A DNA stretch of 64,000 nucleotides from Manduca sexta (taxonomy: Eukaryota; Arthropoda; Insecta; Lepidoptera; Sphingidae), in assembly GCF_014839805.1 (NCBI RefSeq), contig NC_051134.1:13175170-13239169 (forward strand). Reading direction: 5' to 3'. Shown one piece after another: positions 12,501-24,796 of the stretch; within the stretch, counting starts at the first letter, position 1; every line of letters begins with the position of its first letter. A program made the position numbers and the translations under genes. The notes under the pieces are model-generated. The model saw only the letters and a list, made by a program, of their open reading frames with translations, ran no database searches and was not told where the DNA came from.

Positions 12501-13537
12501 TATACTAACCGCCGTTTTAAATTGCTTTTCTCGATCCATCGTGAAAATGGCCCAATCAGATCATAGTTTATTCTGACATGTTTAAAATGACGTATTGTGA
12601 TTGGTTTATTCTCGTTATAAGATAAGAAGATTAAGATTGGGATCGTGTTGAAAACAGTCGAAGTGAATTATTACAATAAGTTTGAGTCTTACCAGAGAGT
12701 GGAACTCCTTCGCAAATACTCGAACGTTGTCTGGTTGATTCGTTGCTTTTCAAACACACCAAATTGCTGAGAACCTGCCAATAATATGAAAAACATATAT
12801 TATACCTAGCCTGACCTTAAGTTTCCTATTGTTTGTATTAACAATGGGAACCCACAAAGGTATTTTGTATTCTGATGTGAGAACATTATTTTATGTTTAC
12901 ATTTATAATCTGTCTCACCAGTAAAATCTTTGTCTTTCGTCTTTTCTCTAAATTAGTTTTTACTCGCGACTTCGCCTGCGTGAAAAAACTACCTTATTGA
13001 TTGCCTTATTTTCTTTTTTTCACTCTTTAAGACAATAAATAAAAAAATACCTGTTATTTATATATGATACGTATATTCTGTTACTTCGTACAAATAAAAT
13101 AAACAAATATGCATGCATGGTATTGCGCCGAAATATAAAATATTACACAATAAATATATGATAGCGGAGCTGTGAAAAGTTGGCAGCTTCCAGAAAAACA
13201 GAACATAATAACACGAATATAAGCATATTGAATAAAGTCTACGAAACATGTTATATTGCACATACAACATTTTGTCCCAACAAGCCGGCTGGCGAAATCG
13301 CTATACGCATATAAAATATACCAAATTATTGCCTTTTTTGTTACAATCTTCTTATATTAACAGACATGACAGTAAAAGTATAATATTAGACTACCCTAAA
13401 TTACATGAGCACGCTATGCATCAAAATTAAAATTGTTAAAGCTTTATTTATATGTGACAACAATTGCTTCTAACGTTTAGCGCGTGACGACGAAATTGAT
13501 ATTTAAACATCAAAATATTTAAAATTTAATAGATTAC
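9551..13537. other. Non-genic stretch downstream of the receptor exons
   Basis: No confident exon was found. 10010-10140 is a moderately GC-rich piece that may be retroelement-derived. The 90-codon plus-strand frame at 10861 is AT-driven and lacks splice or family support. A short GC-rich patch on the minus strand near 11760-11835 has a plausible acceptor (GATCCTAG) and a strong donor (CTC|GTGAGT). It could be a small receptor tail exon, but no frame reads cleanly from the 13538 exon to the 5873-6069 block. An inverted-CCAATCA repeat is at 12530-12665. Confidence 0.45.
12530..12665. repeat. Inverted CCAATCA repeat, copy 1
   Basis: GGCCCAATCAGATC is followed by TATTGTGATTGGTTTATTC, giving inverted CCAATCA/TGATTGG arms about 60 bp apart. 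The outer flanks read GATCCATCG and GGGATCG. A second copy with the same plan is at 31640-31792. Probably a MITE-like family. Confidence 0.5.
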
Positions 13538-13696
13538 CTCTTTGAAACCTCGCCTGTAGCGTGCATTCATGTAGCAATAAATAATCGGGTTGTAACAGGA
13601 ATGAGACATGGCCAGCCAGTGGCTCCCGAACCAAACGTAGGGCATGCCAGGCCACGCCGCCCACGACTCGTCAGTTTCGTGAGCAGTCCATAAGAC
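13538..13696 (-). CDS. RYamide receptor exon: TM7
   Basis: 159 bp, acceptor GTCAACAG and donor GAG|GTAATC, phase 0 at both ends. It encodes extracellular loop 3 (HETDESWAAW), TM7 with the NPIIYCYMN signature and the start of helix 8 (ARYRRGFKE). If the intron is retained, the reading frame continues only a few codons, so a further tail exon is expected at lower coordinates. Confidence 0.85.
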
Positions 13697-16236
13697 CTGT
13701 TGACAATTAATTATTTATAGTACAATATAATTATGATAAATAAATAATAATTTAAAGTGTGAGGCGCCAAACGACATTATTGAAAATATATATATCTTAT
13801 GGTATAATCACTTATAATAAGAGAGTTAAGTATATCAAAAGTGTTTATTTTTTTGTCTTCATATTGTTTTATATATAGCAGCACAGTGTAATATTTCTTG
13901 AATTGGTAGAAAATACACAACAAATAGAGTGCATAAAAATATGATTGTAATTGATATAATATAACAAAAATAAAAGTAAATCACTTACAATAAATATATT
14001 AAGGGGTAACCAACAAACAGTGAACACCGCCACGACAGTCACCATCATTTTGATCATCTGTGAACAAATTAATATTTTTAAAAACCATCACTAAGTTACA
14101 CCTCTTCGTAATTTAACGAACGCTTATAATAAAAAAAATTACCGACATTTTGACCTAAACTCGTTAACCCCAACATCGACTAAGGCCTGCACGGATATTC
14201 ATCAAAAGTTGATATCGAAAAGTAGGTAGATTGCTATTAAATTATTATTGATATTGGTAATAGGTATACGATAAAAGTTAAATTATATGGAAAATCGCGT
14301 GTAAATCTATAAAAGAAAGAATAATATTAACAGAAACTAATGTACCTTTCTTTTTGAATGTTGCATCCGCGAGTCTCTGACTGATTGGGCCTCGCCGGGG
14401 GGCCGCACCCCCCACACCACGTGCGCTATGCGCGCGTAGGTACACACGAGCGCACTAAGTGGAAGCGCAAACTGAAGTGTTATAAGCGCGCACGTGTACT
14501 GCTCGCTTTGCTCCTTCGCAGACCATTGTTCCCCGCACACATCGCTATCGAGGTTTAATGATATTTTAGATTATGTTTATGGCGCTTACTGTCCACGATC
14601 TAATAATACAATTAATCTCTCATACGAACCTAAAGTGTACTTTTATACAGAGTATGGGCAGCACCGACAGCTGCCTTACCACAAAATCTTAAGATAACTT
14701 TCCAGGAGACTATCTATCATTTTGGAAGACATTGACATATACAGATTTTGAAAAAAAAAATACAATCAGAAAGAAAAACGGCAATTTGTACAAAAACTTT
14801 ATTTAATGTCAACTGCAACTAATGATATAAAGATCAAAAGACGATGAGACCATTTGAGATTTATATATATTTAAGGAAATTTGCCTTCAATTAGTTTTTA
14901 AGCATAACAAAACTGTACCTATTCAAAATCGCTAAGCCTATAAAACTAATACACATGTATTCTAGAACTGAAAACAGATCATATAACAGTTATTGTGGTA
15001 TTTTACAAACATGTCTCAAAGTACATATCTACGATTTTTAATTTTCTTTTCATTTACAATACGTGTTTTACGACATTGCTTCTTGCTAAATTTCATGATT
15101 GAAGATCAACAGAAAATACCGTATAGGTTTTAATTCCTTTGTGGAATTGCAAAATTTGCAACAATATGCGACTTAAATTTTGATCACATTGACTTTCAAG
15201 TTCGAAATTTTACAGCTGAAAGAGACCAGAGGGATAGACGGGCAACTAAGTAACCCTATAAGGGTTCCTTTTGTTCTACGGAACTTATAAAATTGCGAGA
15301 CGATGCTTCAACGTGATTGGACGTGGCACTTATAGATTTAATTATGAGGACTAAATTGATATTATGTTAATGATCAAATGATACTGAACTGCCGCAATAC
15401 TTTTAAAATCCTAGAGGGTGGACACAAGAACAATGGTCTCAAGTTTCAAACACGTTAATTATCTTTAAAATCGCTTGAATCCCCCATTTTATCTACTGAG
15501 ACTCAGATGTTTATTTATGCAGCTGAGCGAAGAATAGATCAGTTCGCTCAAATAGTAGAGGTAGATAGATATTCAGGCACGTTCGTTTTACGGCAACAAC
15601 GGTGCTTGTCTTCTTTATCCCTTAAGCGAAAAATAGGTAAATAGGTCATCGTTTAAATTGTCTCCTCAGCTCTTAAAAACTCACTATACAGAGGAATATG
15701 CTAAAGCTTCAAAGCTAAAGATAACACAATGTAGGGAAGGGGTTATAAGTTTAATTACTGAAGTCACGATTGAATTACAAAACATTGCTTGGAATTGTAA
15801 CATCCTCATTTCCCTCAAAGGTTAAACGTTAAGTTCAGTATTTCAAGTTGCTACAATATTCCTTATAAACGGTCATTTGAGGACAGAAATAATTAAAGAG
15901 CTAGATCAATTCTTGCACCCGATAGATGTGACAGCTAATATCGAATAGTTTAGTGAATTAATATTATTCTGATTAAGAGAAAACTACTTACACTTCACAA
16001 GCTTGATGCCAAGGAGTCGGCCTTTGCAGTTGCGACACGACCGGTATAGGAGTGGCCGTGATCATCGCTCCAATCCATACTGTAGCCACAACAAACTTCG
16101 CCGCAGTCTTCCCCAACCGCGGCTTCAACGGCCGCATAATCACTATATACCTATCGATAGATATAGCGAGCAGTGTGTACGCGCTGACAAGAACCGAGAC
16201 CGCTTGCGAGAAGTTCACCACCTTGCACATGATGGC
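13538..16236 (-). CDS. RYamide receptor gene, 3' part (GPCR)
   Basis: Four minus-strand exons (16236-15992, 14544-14346, 14057-13989, 13696-13538) join with matching phases into TM3 to TM7 of a class A rhodopsin-like neuropeptide GPCR. The closest remembered match is the insect RYamide receptor (Drosophila RYa-R): the order MCKVV, SAYTLLAISIDRYI, RPLKPR, the intracellular block PPGEA..RD.RM..SKRK, MIKMMVTVVAVF, CWLP, and MPYVWF..HWLAMSHSCYNP all agree. The receptor acts at the plasma membrane in RYamide peptide signalling, in insects linked to feeding and water balance. Conserved residues seen are the DRY triplet, CWLP in TM6 and NPIIY in TM7. TM1-TM2 are missing, lost in the gap at 16237 or lying upstream. 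The C-terminal tail exon is not certain (see 5873-6069). Confidence 0.85.
13989..14057 (-). CDS. RYamide receptor exon: TM6
   Basis: 69 bp (23 codons), phase 0 on both sides, acceptor TGTTCACAG and donor ATT|GTAAGT. It encodes MIKMMVTVVAVFTVCWLPL, a TM6 with the CWLP hinge. The short exon falls exactly between the basic end of intracellular loop 3 and extracellular loop 3. Confidence 0.87.
14346..14544 (-). CDS. RYamide receptor exon: ECL2-TM5-ICL3
   Basis: 199 bp. Acceptor CTCGATAG; its first base completes a codon begun by the preceding exon. Donor AAAG|GTACAT. It encodes DVCGEQWSAKEQSEQY (extracellular loop 2 with Cys), TM5 (ALITLQFALPLSALVCTYAR), and the loop 3 signature RPPGEAQSVRDSRMQHSKRK. 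That signature is the strongest single link to RYamide receptors. Confidence 0.87.
14545..15991 (-). other. Receptor intron, with an RTE-like fragment
   Basis: Intron between the TM3-4 and TM5 exons. A plus-oriented repeat at about 15180-15290 contains AACCCTATAAGGGTTCC and TTGTTCTACGGAAC, a familiar RTE-type 3' block in Lepidoptera. Nothing else is recognised. Confidence 0.55.
15992..16236 (-). CDS. RYamide receptor exon: TM3-TM4 (5' end in gap)
   Basis: 245 bp visible. Donor GAAGT|GTAAGT at the low-coordinate end leaves two bases of an interrupted codon. The high-coordinate end runs into the N block, so the acceptor is not seen. It encodes AIMCKVVNFSQAVSVLVSAY, then LLAISIDRYIVIMRPLKPR (TM3 and the DRY motif) and TM4 (KFVVATVWIGAMITATPIPV), followed by PWHQACE of extracellular loop 2. 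Confidence 0.88.
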
Positions 16237-16736
16237 NNNNNNNNNNNNNNNNNNNNNNNNNNNNNNNNNNNNNNNNNNNNNNNNNNNNNNNNNNNNNNNN
16301 NNNNNNNNNNNNNNNNNNNNNNNNNNNNNNNNNNNNNNNNNNNNNNNNNNNNNNNNNNNNNNNNNNNNNNNNNNNNNNNNNNNNNNNNNNNNNNNNNNNN
16401 NNNNNNNNNNNNNNNNNNNNNNNNNNNNNNNNNNNNNNNNNNNNNNNNNNNNNNNNNNNNNNNNNNNNNNNNNNNNNNNNNNNNNNNNNNNNNNNNNNNN
16501 NNNNNNNNNNNNNNNNNNNNNNNNNNNNNNNNNNNNNNNNNNNNNNNNNNNNNNNNNNNNNNNNNNNNNNNNNNNNNNNNNNNNNNNNNNNNNNNNNNNN
16601 NNNNNNNNNNNNNNNNNNNNNNNNNNNNNNNNNNNNNNNNNNNNNNNNNNNNNNNNNNNNNNNNNNNNNNNNNNNNNNNNNNNNNNNNNNNNNNNNNNNN
16701 NNNNNNNNNNNNNNNNNNNNNNNNNNNNNNNNNNNN
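16237..16736. other. Assembly gap (500 N)
   Basis: Exactly 500 N, so the length is probably a placeholder. It truncates the RYamide receptor exon. No continuation of the receptor is found on its far side, so at least one splice acceptor, and possibly TM1-TM2, is hidden here or further upstream. Confidence 0.99.
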
Positions 16737-18218
16737 GAGCGGATCTAGAGCTTCCAAGAGGGTCTTAAAGTAACATTTCTTTTATACTATTAACACAGCT
16801 GTTATTTTTTTTTTATTTTTAAGGTAAATGACATATAGTTAGTATAATAGTATTAACCACCTCCCCCCATAATCATTTACAAACTATACAAAGCTAAATA
16901 AACTATATAATGTGTACTCAATATAAAGATTTCCTGGCCCAAAGATTTTATTCCATGGAAAAGCCTTCATTTGTAACCTAGGCAACGGGGTAAAGACATT
17001 GGCATTTTAATTTTATAGACTTTACTTCGCTTAACATCAGGTGCAGTGAAGCCACTTTTTGCCGAGACCACTATAAGAAAAACACATATGGGCCATGACC
17101 CCTTGTCCATATTTAAAATCCACTAGAGGTTAACGTGGCAAGTTTCGAGGGTGCGTGCTCGAGAGCATTTAGTTTCCATTTCGGGCCCATCTCTGTTTCC
17201 AACTAATCCGGCGGCGGTCTAAACGTTGTAGTTTAACTTTTGCTTGTCACCTTTAGCTGCATTAACTAGTTGTGTTTTGTAAATTGCTTTTCAGGTTCCA
17301 TAATGGAAACCAGTCCTTATTTCGGTGTGTCATTAAGGTTTAATAGAAAACTGAGGATTTGCTTCGCGAGTCGTGCGTTTATTTTTTATTTATATATTCA
17401 TTTATGCCGGATATTTGCTCTATCAAATATATTTACTAAAAGTTAGGCATCTTGTATGCGAGAGCCCAAAATTCGTGATGATTTATAGGGTAGTCGTGGC
17501 ATTTACCATCAGAAAAATCTGTCACTATGATTTTTAATTTTAATTAGTTGGAAAAAGAACTGGGTTTCGTTAAATTTTTCGGTGTCGTCAATTAAGATAA
17601 TTATACAGTGTAAAAGGCTCGTTATTTAAAGTAGACATTAAAATATTTTATGATTTTGGCATGATTATGGAACCCTTCAGCGTGCGTGACCCGAAATGAA
17701 CTTGACCGGTTTCAAAGTAGGTATCCGTATTGCATTCGTATAATATGGGTATTTAGAACACATCTGTTAAAGAGTTTAGTTCCAAGAACGGACGGAGTAT
17801 TGAAATATTTGTTAAGCCTAGAAGTTTTTTTATCGATTTGGACGAGTACATATATCTTGTGAATATTATTGTAGCTTTTGATTATAAATAAAAAACTTTA
17901 ATTAGCAATCTTATACACTATAAAACCTATACTTTATGTAGTGTGTGTACCTTATTATAGTTTATTATGAATAATGTTAAACATCGAAATAAAACTCTTT
18001 TTCGGATATTTTTCACGGTTTTTATATTAAGATTTTTTCGACGTTCCAAAAATCTTCGAAGATAATCAAAATATAAAATTTGTGATAAGATCCCAAAATT
18101 CTGTTATTTCGATGAACTAAAACTATATCAATTTCATTTTATTATTATTAATAATGTTACGTTATAATAATGGTATCTTTTATAAAAGTTTCGTGCCAGT
18201 CATGATAGACGCGTTCTA
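16737..18218. other. Non-genic stretch
   Basis: No receptor N-terminal exon (TM1-TM2) could be found on the minus strand. 17025-17075 carries a short copy of the ACATCAGGTGCAGTGAAGCC retroelement block. The rest is AT-rich without structure. Confidence 0.5.
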
Positions 18219-18341
18219 GGCTGCTTTATTACGCCAACCAGAATCGAATTTGGGGATGATTTTTTAGTTATTTCGAAAATTATTTCGTAGCTCTAAAAAA
18301 TCATCCCCAAATTCGATCGTGGCTAGCGTAATAAAGCAGCC
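18219..18341. repeat. 123-bp hairpin element
   Basis: The termini GGCTGCTTTATTACGC and GCGTAATAAAGCAGCC are inverted. The inner arms GAATTTGGGGATGATTTTTT and AAAAAATCATCCCCAAATTC are also inverted. The arms are nearly complete, with a mismatched stretch near CCAACCAGAATC versus GATCGTGGCTA and a loop of about 30 bases. Probably a small foldback MITE. Confidence 0.7.
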
Positions 18342-19199
18342 ATAAAATATATTAACCTGCGTTGAAATATACATTATGTGACACAACACGAAAAATCTCG
18401 AAAATTGAAGTTCTTCACAAAAACTATGATAACTTAGTATCACTGATAATTGTTATAGAAGCTTTGTTAAATCTATGACTAGGACAGATCATCGCAATGA
18501 TTCCACACAAAACAATAACATTAAAATTTACAACTATTGTTAGTATTATCGTTATTTTATTATGAAATGCTTTTGTAAGTTAAAACTATTCAAATATAAT
18601 CCACTTTAAAGATGACGAAGGTCCAAAAATGTTTTAAAATTGATCCGCAAGCTCGTACGATGAGTAGTATGACCTGAATGGATGACGTGTCTCCACGCGC
18701 GGGGAAAGTAACACATTCCAAATTTATTTACATACACCGACTTCAAAATTTACGTAATTAACTTTACGATAATTAAAAGCGGTTTTATACTTTGTACGAC
18801 GTAATCAAGATAGTAGAGATGCGGTAGGTAACATCGTTGTTATCTGTACATATGAGATAAATGGGTGATAAGTTACGCTTTTTTGGTGATATAATTTCGG
18901 TATTTGAATTTGTTCATATTGTAAAAACCACATTGTTATAAATTATGTTATGTCTATAATTCACTATGTGTAATATTTTCGATAGTTTGAACTTTAATCC
19001 ACAATTATGTTGAACACCCTTATTTATCAGTAATAAAAACCCGGAAGCCGCAAAACAAACGCGAAGCTCTACAAAAACCCACATGTTGTATTTGAAATGA
19101 GGGCTTAAAAATACTATTATTAACGACTTATATGCTATCAACAGTAAAACAAATTTGGTAATTTCTACAACAAAACCCGTCTCAGGTAGGAATTTTGCT

Positions 19200-19900
19200 T
19201 GAATCCGTTTCAAAATTATGACACAGAACACGTCGGCACTCGGCAGTGGGCACACAGACACCGCGACAGCACCTCGGCAGTTGTATTGTAGTAAGTGCGC
19301 AGTCTCATTCTTAGCTGCGCAAGCGCTCGCCGCGTCTGAAGAAAGCCTCAGTGCTGAACTGGCGGCCGCAGCGACCGCACCGGCCTGCCGACCATGCGGC
19401 ATTTGTGACTCAAGTGTTGTGAATTTTGTGTTCAAGCGCAGTGTCCGTGCATTAACCCCAACCCTGATAGTGCCTAACCGGATTTTTTAAACACGGAACG
19501 CCCCGCGGCGTGCTAAAGGTGGGTGTTGCATCCTAATCTATATTATACGGATCGGTAGCGGCCAAGTGTTAATTTAAGTTAATGTGAAAGTTGTGACGAT
19601 CGTCGAGTTCGAGGAGTCAGCGTTGACACACTTTGTGCTCAAGTGCGGTGGCAGGTGGGCGCGCCCGCTCTGTCACCGATACCTACGTGTACGACCAAAA
19701 TTCCGATGATGAGGGACCGCTTTCGGTTAACTTTCTTCGGTGAAATATTTCGTAGATCATTTACAGCTCAGTGTGACATAATAAGCGAGAAAGAGCTTAT
19801 GGGTTCGAGTAAAAACGATAATGTGAGCTTAAGATCATTGTCATCAAACGGAAGACATCAACGCGCATTGGCATCTATTAACGTAGGAGTTACCGTTTAC
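19200..19900 (+). promoter_or_regulatory. CpG-rich block, possible promoter and first exon
   Basis: A sharp rise in GC and CpG in AT-rich DNA, as often seen at insect first exons. On the plus strand a strong donor (GCTAAAG|GTGGGT) lies near 19516. An ATG pair at 19706/19709 opens a 59-codon frame (MMRDRFRLTFFGEIFRRS...) up to a moderate donor AAC|GTAGGA at 19883. This could be the 5' end of the coiled-coil gene whose later exons start at 40954. The phases do not join directly, so intermediate exons would be required. Assignment is inference from composition, strand and splice-like sites. Confidence 0.35.
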
Positions 19901-19921
19901 ATAACTGTTCATTATCTGTAG

Positions 19922-22900
19922 CATTCAGTGCTCTATTTCGAAAAAACTCACAATTTAAATATTTTTTTATTTATTAAATACATTTGGTATAATTCTAAGA
20001 GTAAAGTCACGTAAGCGGAAAATACATCTTGATTTAAATGAAGAATCTAAAATGTAAAACATGAGCTACTTCTTGCGTAGAATGTGAACAAACTGCCATC
20101 TTTATGTTAAGTGCCTCGCATTATAATATAACCTTAACCTTTGACTTTCTGGTGATTTTCTTGTTTTCGATTAAATTAAATTATTATTAATAGGGAAAAT
20201 TGAAATATAGTAAACAAGAAGGCAGGCAAGGCAAACGGGGACAGAGCGGAGTAAACCGACTGACGAGGCTGAACCGGTCGTGATACATCCCCCCTCCCCC
20301 CCTCCCGTTACTGCCGTGAGCCTCGCCCCGCTTGTGCCCAGGCGTGCCGCCGCGATGTGCCTGAGTGCCTCCCTTGCAGGTCGCATCAGCATTTCAATAG
20401 ATAATTACCTTTTATGTTAAAGCTCTGGTTCTATGTAAAACGAGCACGTGAAGGGCAAGTGGATAAAAAGATTATTGTAAAGTCACGTAAAATTTCTTCT
20501 AAGAGGTTTGGAAGTCTTAACGATTTATTACATATTTTGATTTATAGTTCATTATTGATTTATAGGCTGTAAATTATTTAAACTTCTAAATATTATAGAA
20601 CAGAAAAACTTATGTAAATTATTGAGTACAAATGCTGCATAATGGTGCGAAAGCGCTTATAAAATAACGACGAGAAATATAACTTATTATCATCAGGTAA
20701 AGGATTTCATTACGTACGCTACTCGCAAAAATATTATATACCATATCTACAAAATCCCACAACATCGTTTAATTAAATTCAATTAACAAATTACCACCGT
20801 CTGCAAAATTTTGAAGTTCAATATTCACCATTTTATATTGAAAATAAATTATTTAATCCATTCTGCTTATACCGAATTAACGTGAAACATTAATTACGGT
20901 AACCATATTAACTTTAAGTATAAAAACAACGCATAATATTGAAAGTATTCATTCCACCATTTAACCAAACAAGTTAACTCCTCTACCTTCGAACAAAATG
21001 TAGAGTGACACGTTTTCTATTACAACTCGGCTTACTGATATAACATTAATAATAAATTAACATTACTGTTTGCTTGCAAGTATAGCAACGTAACTGGAAC
21101 AATATGACCGAAATCTATGAGACAAAGACTTTTAAAACTACATCAGACATTCTGTATAGAATATGCAACATACATTGCTCATTCTAATCTTGCGAAAGGT
21201 ACAGCAATAAAGACTTTACATCTGCATTTTATAGTTACGAACGTATCAAAATATAATGCAGTGTTCAGTAAATTCTAGCACTCTAAACAACGTACATACA
21301 TGTATCGTAAAAATATACTAAAGTAGGTATTCAATTCATCAATAAGCTTAAATTAGATCGATAGTAGCATTCGGATATTTGATGTGCAGCGATGAATAAA
21401 TCATTATGTGAGATATATTCGTATGAATCGACCTCCGAGCGTATCCTGTTCGTGATAACATGGAAATTGTTATTCCAACGGTGTGAATCGAAAATTCTAG
21501 GAGCGTAAAGCTCTCACCTTGTTGGAAGAAATGGATTGTTAAATGCGACGTCGAAATGAAATAATCAATGAAACATTAGATACCGTTCTGATTTAATAAC
21601 AAACTTATAAATGTCCATAGAAGCCAAATCTTCAATCAATTCGCAGTCTTTACAATGAAACGTGTAAATACCAACGATATTGAGCGATCTCGTAATTGTT
21701 GCTCTAGATATGATCGGGACGAGCTGTCACTATGTCTTGCACGTCGCTTGACAATAAAGTAACAGTAAAATGAGTTACGACAGGTGGCTGAACGTTGTGC
21801 TTCGGGTATTGTGTCCGGGAACAAGACACTTAGATATTGACGTTTATTGACTGACGTACTTTATAAATGCAAATGATTTACTGGTCTACTTTCTTTGAAA
21901 AAAGATCAACTGCATTAAAATGTATTTGACCACATCAAGTTTAACATTGCTGGCTTTTTGTTGTTATGTAGTACTTAAGAGTCTATGTGAATATGTACCT
22001 ACCACCAAATAGTCTATTTTTGCGGCAAACGAAATCAATATTATGAACTTAACATCTGACGTCTTAGATCAGCGGCAAGCAGTGTCATTCAATTTTTTTA
22101 TAATTCAATAGCGAATATGAAACTTACCTTTACCTTTAGAGTTTACTTGCAACGTCTCCATTTGTGTATATAAAAAATGATTAAAAAGAAAGACTTTAAA
22201 GACTGGAAATACATCAAAGTAGTCTGTGGTCATGACGCAGCCTTTGCCCATTGGTTAAACGATGTTACGCTACTAAGAATTACCATAACGGGAAGTTTAA
22301 ATCCTGTGATGTGACGTAAAAGGAATTTTGAATTATTCAATATTTTCCTCGTCTTATAATAATTTAACGCTTTAAAAATTTTAAAAACTTGATTCGTTTA
22401 TGTAGAGCTAGCCATTTTGTTTTATCATCCTTTTTTGTTTAAGTCTGTTTAATCTTTTTAACTTATTGATGTTGTATTATAAATAGATGTTACAGACAAG
22501 CGTTTAAAATATGATGCACAAAAAATGCCGATGATGTTACTCAAAAGGAATTCGCTATACCTATTTTAATCAGATTCATAAAAAGTACAAGAGCATTGTA
22601 ATTAATCTGACGATCGGAGAGGATCGTGAGCGATAACAAAGGACTCTGGTGAACATAAAAAATAAGTTTTATTTTATGCATATTCCGGAACTTCATTACT
22701 TTGCTAGAGTATATAAAACTCTGAGAGATTATAAATAAGTTATTTTGAGAAAAATACATTTTATAGTTTTCATAATATATATTTAATTAAATTGTAGACA
22801 ACGAAAATCCTGTTCTCATCTAGTTTACCTCTTCCGCAATTAAAACTCTACATTTTAATTTTAAGCATAAATATAATTAAATTACTAACTATTCTTTCAT

Positions 22901-23405
22901 ATGTCTTAAGTAAATTATTATATATCTTAAGGGTAATAGGTATATGGAATTTATCGGCAAAAGCATTTTCGTACAAGACCATATAACAAATATTGCTCCA
23001 TTACGTCTGGTAACAAATGTAATACAAAGATAAATAGAGTTTGTTTACGTAGCTAGAAAAGATCAGTTGTATCATTTTTTACGTAATGACCTAGAACAAT
23101 CTTGTCAGAATCTAGACTGGTATTACTTTTTGTGTAAATATTGTAGATCTTATGCCAGCGTCTTCGATTAAATCAAAGTTATACTTTTTCATTTTGATAT
23201 TTGTATTATATCCTGTGTCTTACAATTATTCTAAGTTTTATAATTAATCTAAATTACTTTTATGATTCCTAATACCTTTATTTTTTATATTGATTTTGTG
23301 CTAGTATTTCCAAATTCAAATGTTATAGGCTATTGCATTGTAATCATCTCTATTTTTTCATAATATTTCAAATTTTATTTATCTCTCACTGTATACGTCG
23401 ATATA
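19922..23405. other. Non-genic stretch with one GC-rich patch
   Basis: 20220-20395 is GC-rich with a C-rich run (CATCCCCCCTCCCCCCCTC) and may be a regulatory or untranslated segment. No exon can be supported. The remainder to 23405 is AT-rich and featureless to me. Confidence 0.4.
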
Positions 23406-23735
23406 AGTGGCGATAGCCTATTCGGGTGTGGAACGGACTGCCAAGACCAATGCCCGTAGGTCGAAATCCCAAGGGCACACACCTCTGACTTTTCTAAAAT
23501 CATGTGTGTATTCTTTGTGAATTTATCGTTCGCTTTAACGGTGAAGGAAAACATCATGAGGAAACCTGCACATCTGAGAAGTTCTCTATAGGAATTTCGA
23601 AGGTGTGTGAAGTCTACCAATCCGCACTAGGCCAGCGTGGTGGACTAAGGCCTATTCCCTCTCAGTAGTAGAGGAGGCCCGTGCTCAGCAGTGGGCAAGT
23701 GTATAATAGAGGGCTGATATTATTATTATTATTTA
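23406..23735 (+). repeat. SINE family 1 copy, plus orientation
   Basis: It begins AGTGGCGATAGCCTATTCGG (tRNA-like head), has B-box-like GGTCGAAATCCC, then GGTGAAGGAAAACATCATGA, CCAGCGTGGTGGACTAAGGC and CTCTCAGTAGTAGAGGAGG, and ends in GGGCTGATATTATTATT. This is the best intact plus-strand copy for reading the family consensus. Confidence 0.8.
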
Positions 23736-24796
23736 TACGTCGAAGAAAAAATTCATAGATGCCAAACTTTTACATATTACATCGATGATTAAATTAAAAA
23801 ATTAAACTCTTATCACCAATTGATGAATGGTACATAACTCTGATAGATCGACACTAATTTTAGAAGTGAAAGTGTTTGTATTAAACTTATCAAAGTATTT
23901 TCACTACGGGACCCGTACAGAAATGGAATACATTTTGCACAACTATGTGTTAATTAGACAGCTATACCGAAAACTGTGAAACGCATTGCGTAAAGCGATT
24001 AGTTGTTTCTAAACGTAGGTGACGTAAAACAATTAATACTATCGTTTACGTTTACATTTTGTTGCATACGACTTGTTTTACCTGAACGAAAATTAAATAA
24101 TTTATAATTCTCTTAATACGTAATGTATAATTAATTAATATAAAAATACACGCTCCGGTAACATTTATTTAAATGTACAGAAGTAGAAGTTATTACACCA
24201 AAATAATACAATTATAAAACTGTATACAAACAAAAAATTCAATGCGGAAATTAAATTTATATTCTTATATGTTCTAATCATATTAACCCATAAAACCATT
24301 AGAGTGGTACAATAACCATTTTGAAACCATTATTTTCGTACTATTAACATAACATTTTTAATAATATTCTACACGGACCTCCTTTGCTAATTTAATTAAC
24401 CCGAACCAAAAATTTCGCAATAGGTCTCATGAATCCCACTTATATAATCAAAACTAATACCGTATATCTAATGCGAGCAACAGTTACCCGCCCGTTAGTG
24501 GTAAGGGGGTCAGGCAAGTCGCGTGCGCACTTTCAACACCGCTTGTTGGTCGACCTGAAATACTTGAATACCTGCGCCGACGGTGATTCTCGTACGTGTC
24601 TAGCCCGTGTGACCTCATAGTTTTTAATTATAGATGAAAAATTTTGGATATTTGCAAGTCTGAGTTTTGTAGCTCTTAGGTAATTATCAAAAACTAGACT
24701 TAGGTATATATTGTATCTAGGGTTCATTAACGAATGATTAGTTACGCTAGTCTACTTATGAATGATATGTAGTATGAGAATATATGCACATACACT

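Noticed and set aside
16003..16773. Open frames of 180-256 codons crossing the first N block
   Set aside because: Their length is made of unknown bases. The real coding strand there is minus (RYamide receptor).
18914..19435. 173-codon minus-strand ORF as a receptor N-terminal exon
   Set aside because: It does not show TM1-TM2 GPCR motifs (no GN..V or LA..D patterns). The Ala-rich start is the complement of the CpG-rich block and the rest is AT-rich.
23375..23620. 81-codon minus-strand ORF
   Set aside because: It lies inside a SINE family 1 copy, which is non-coding.
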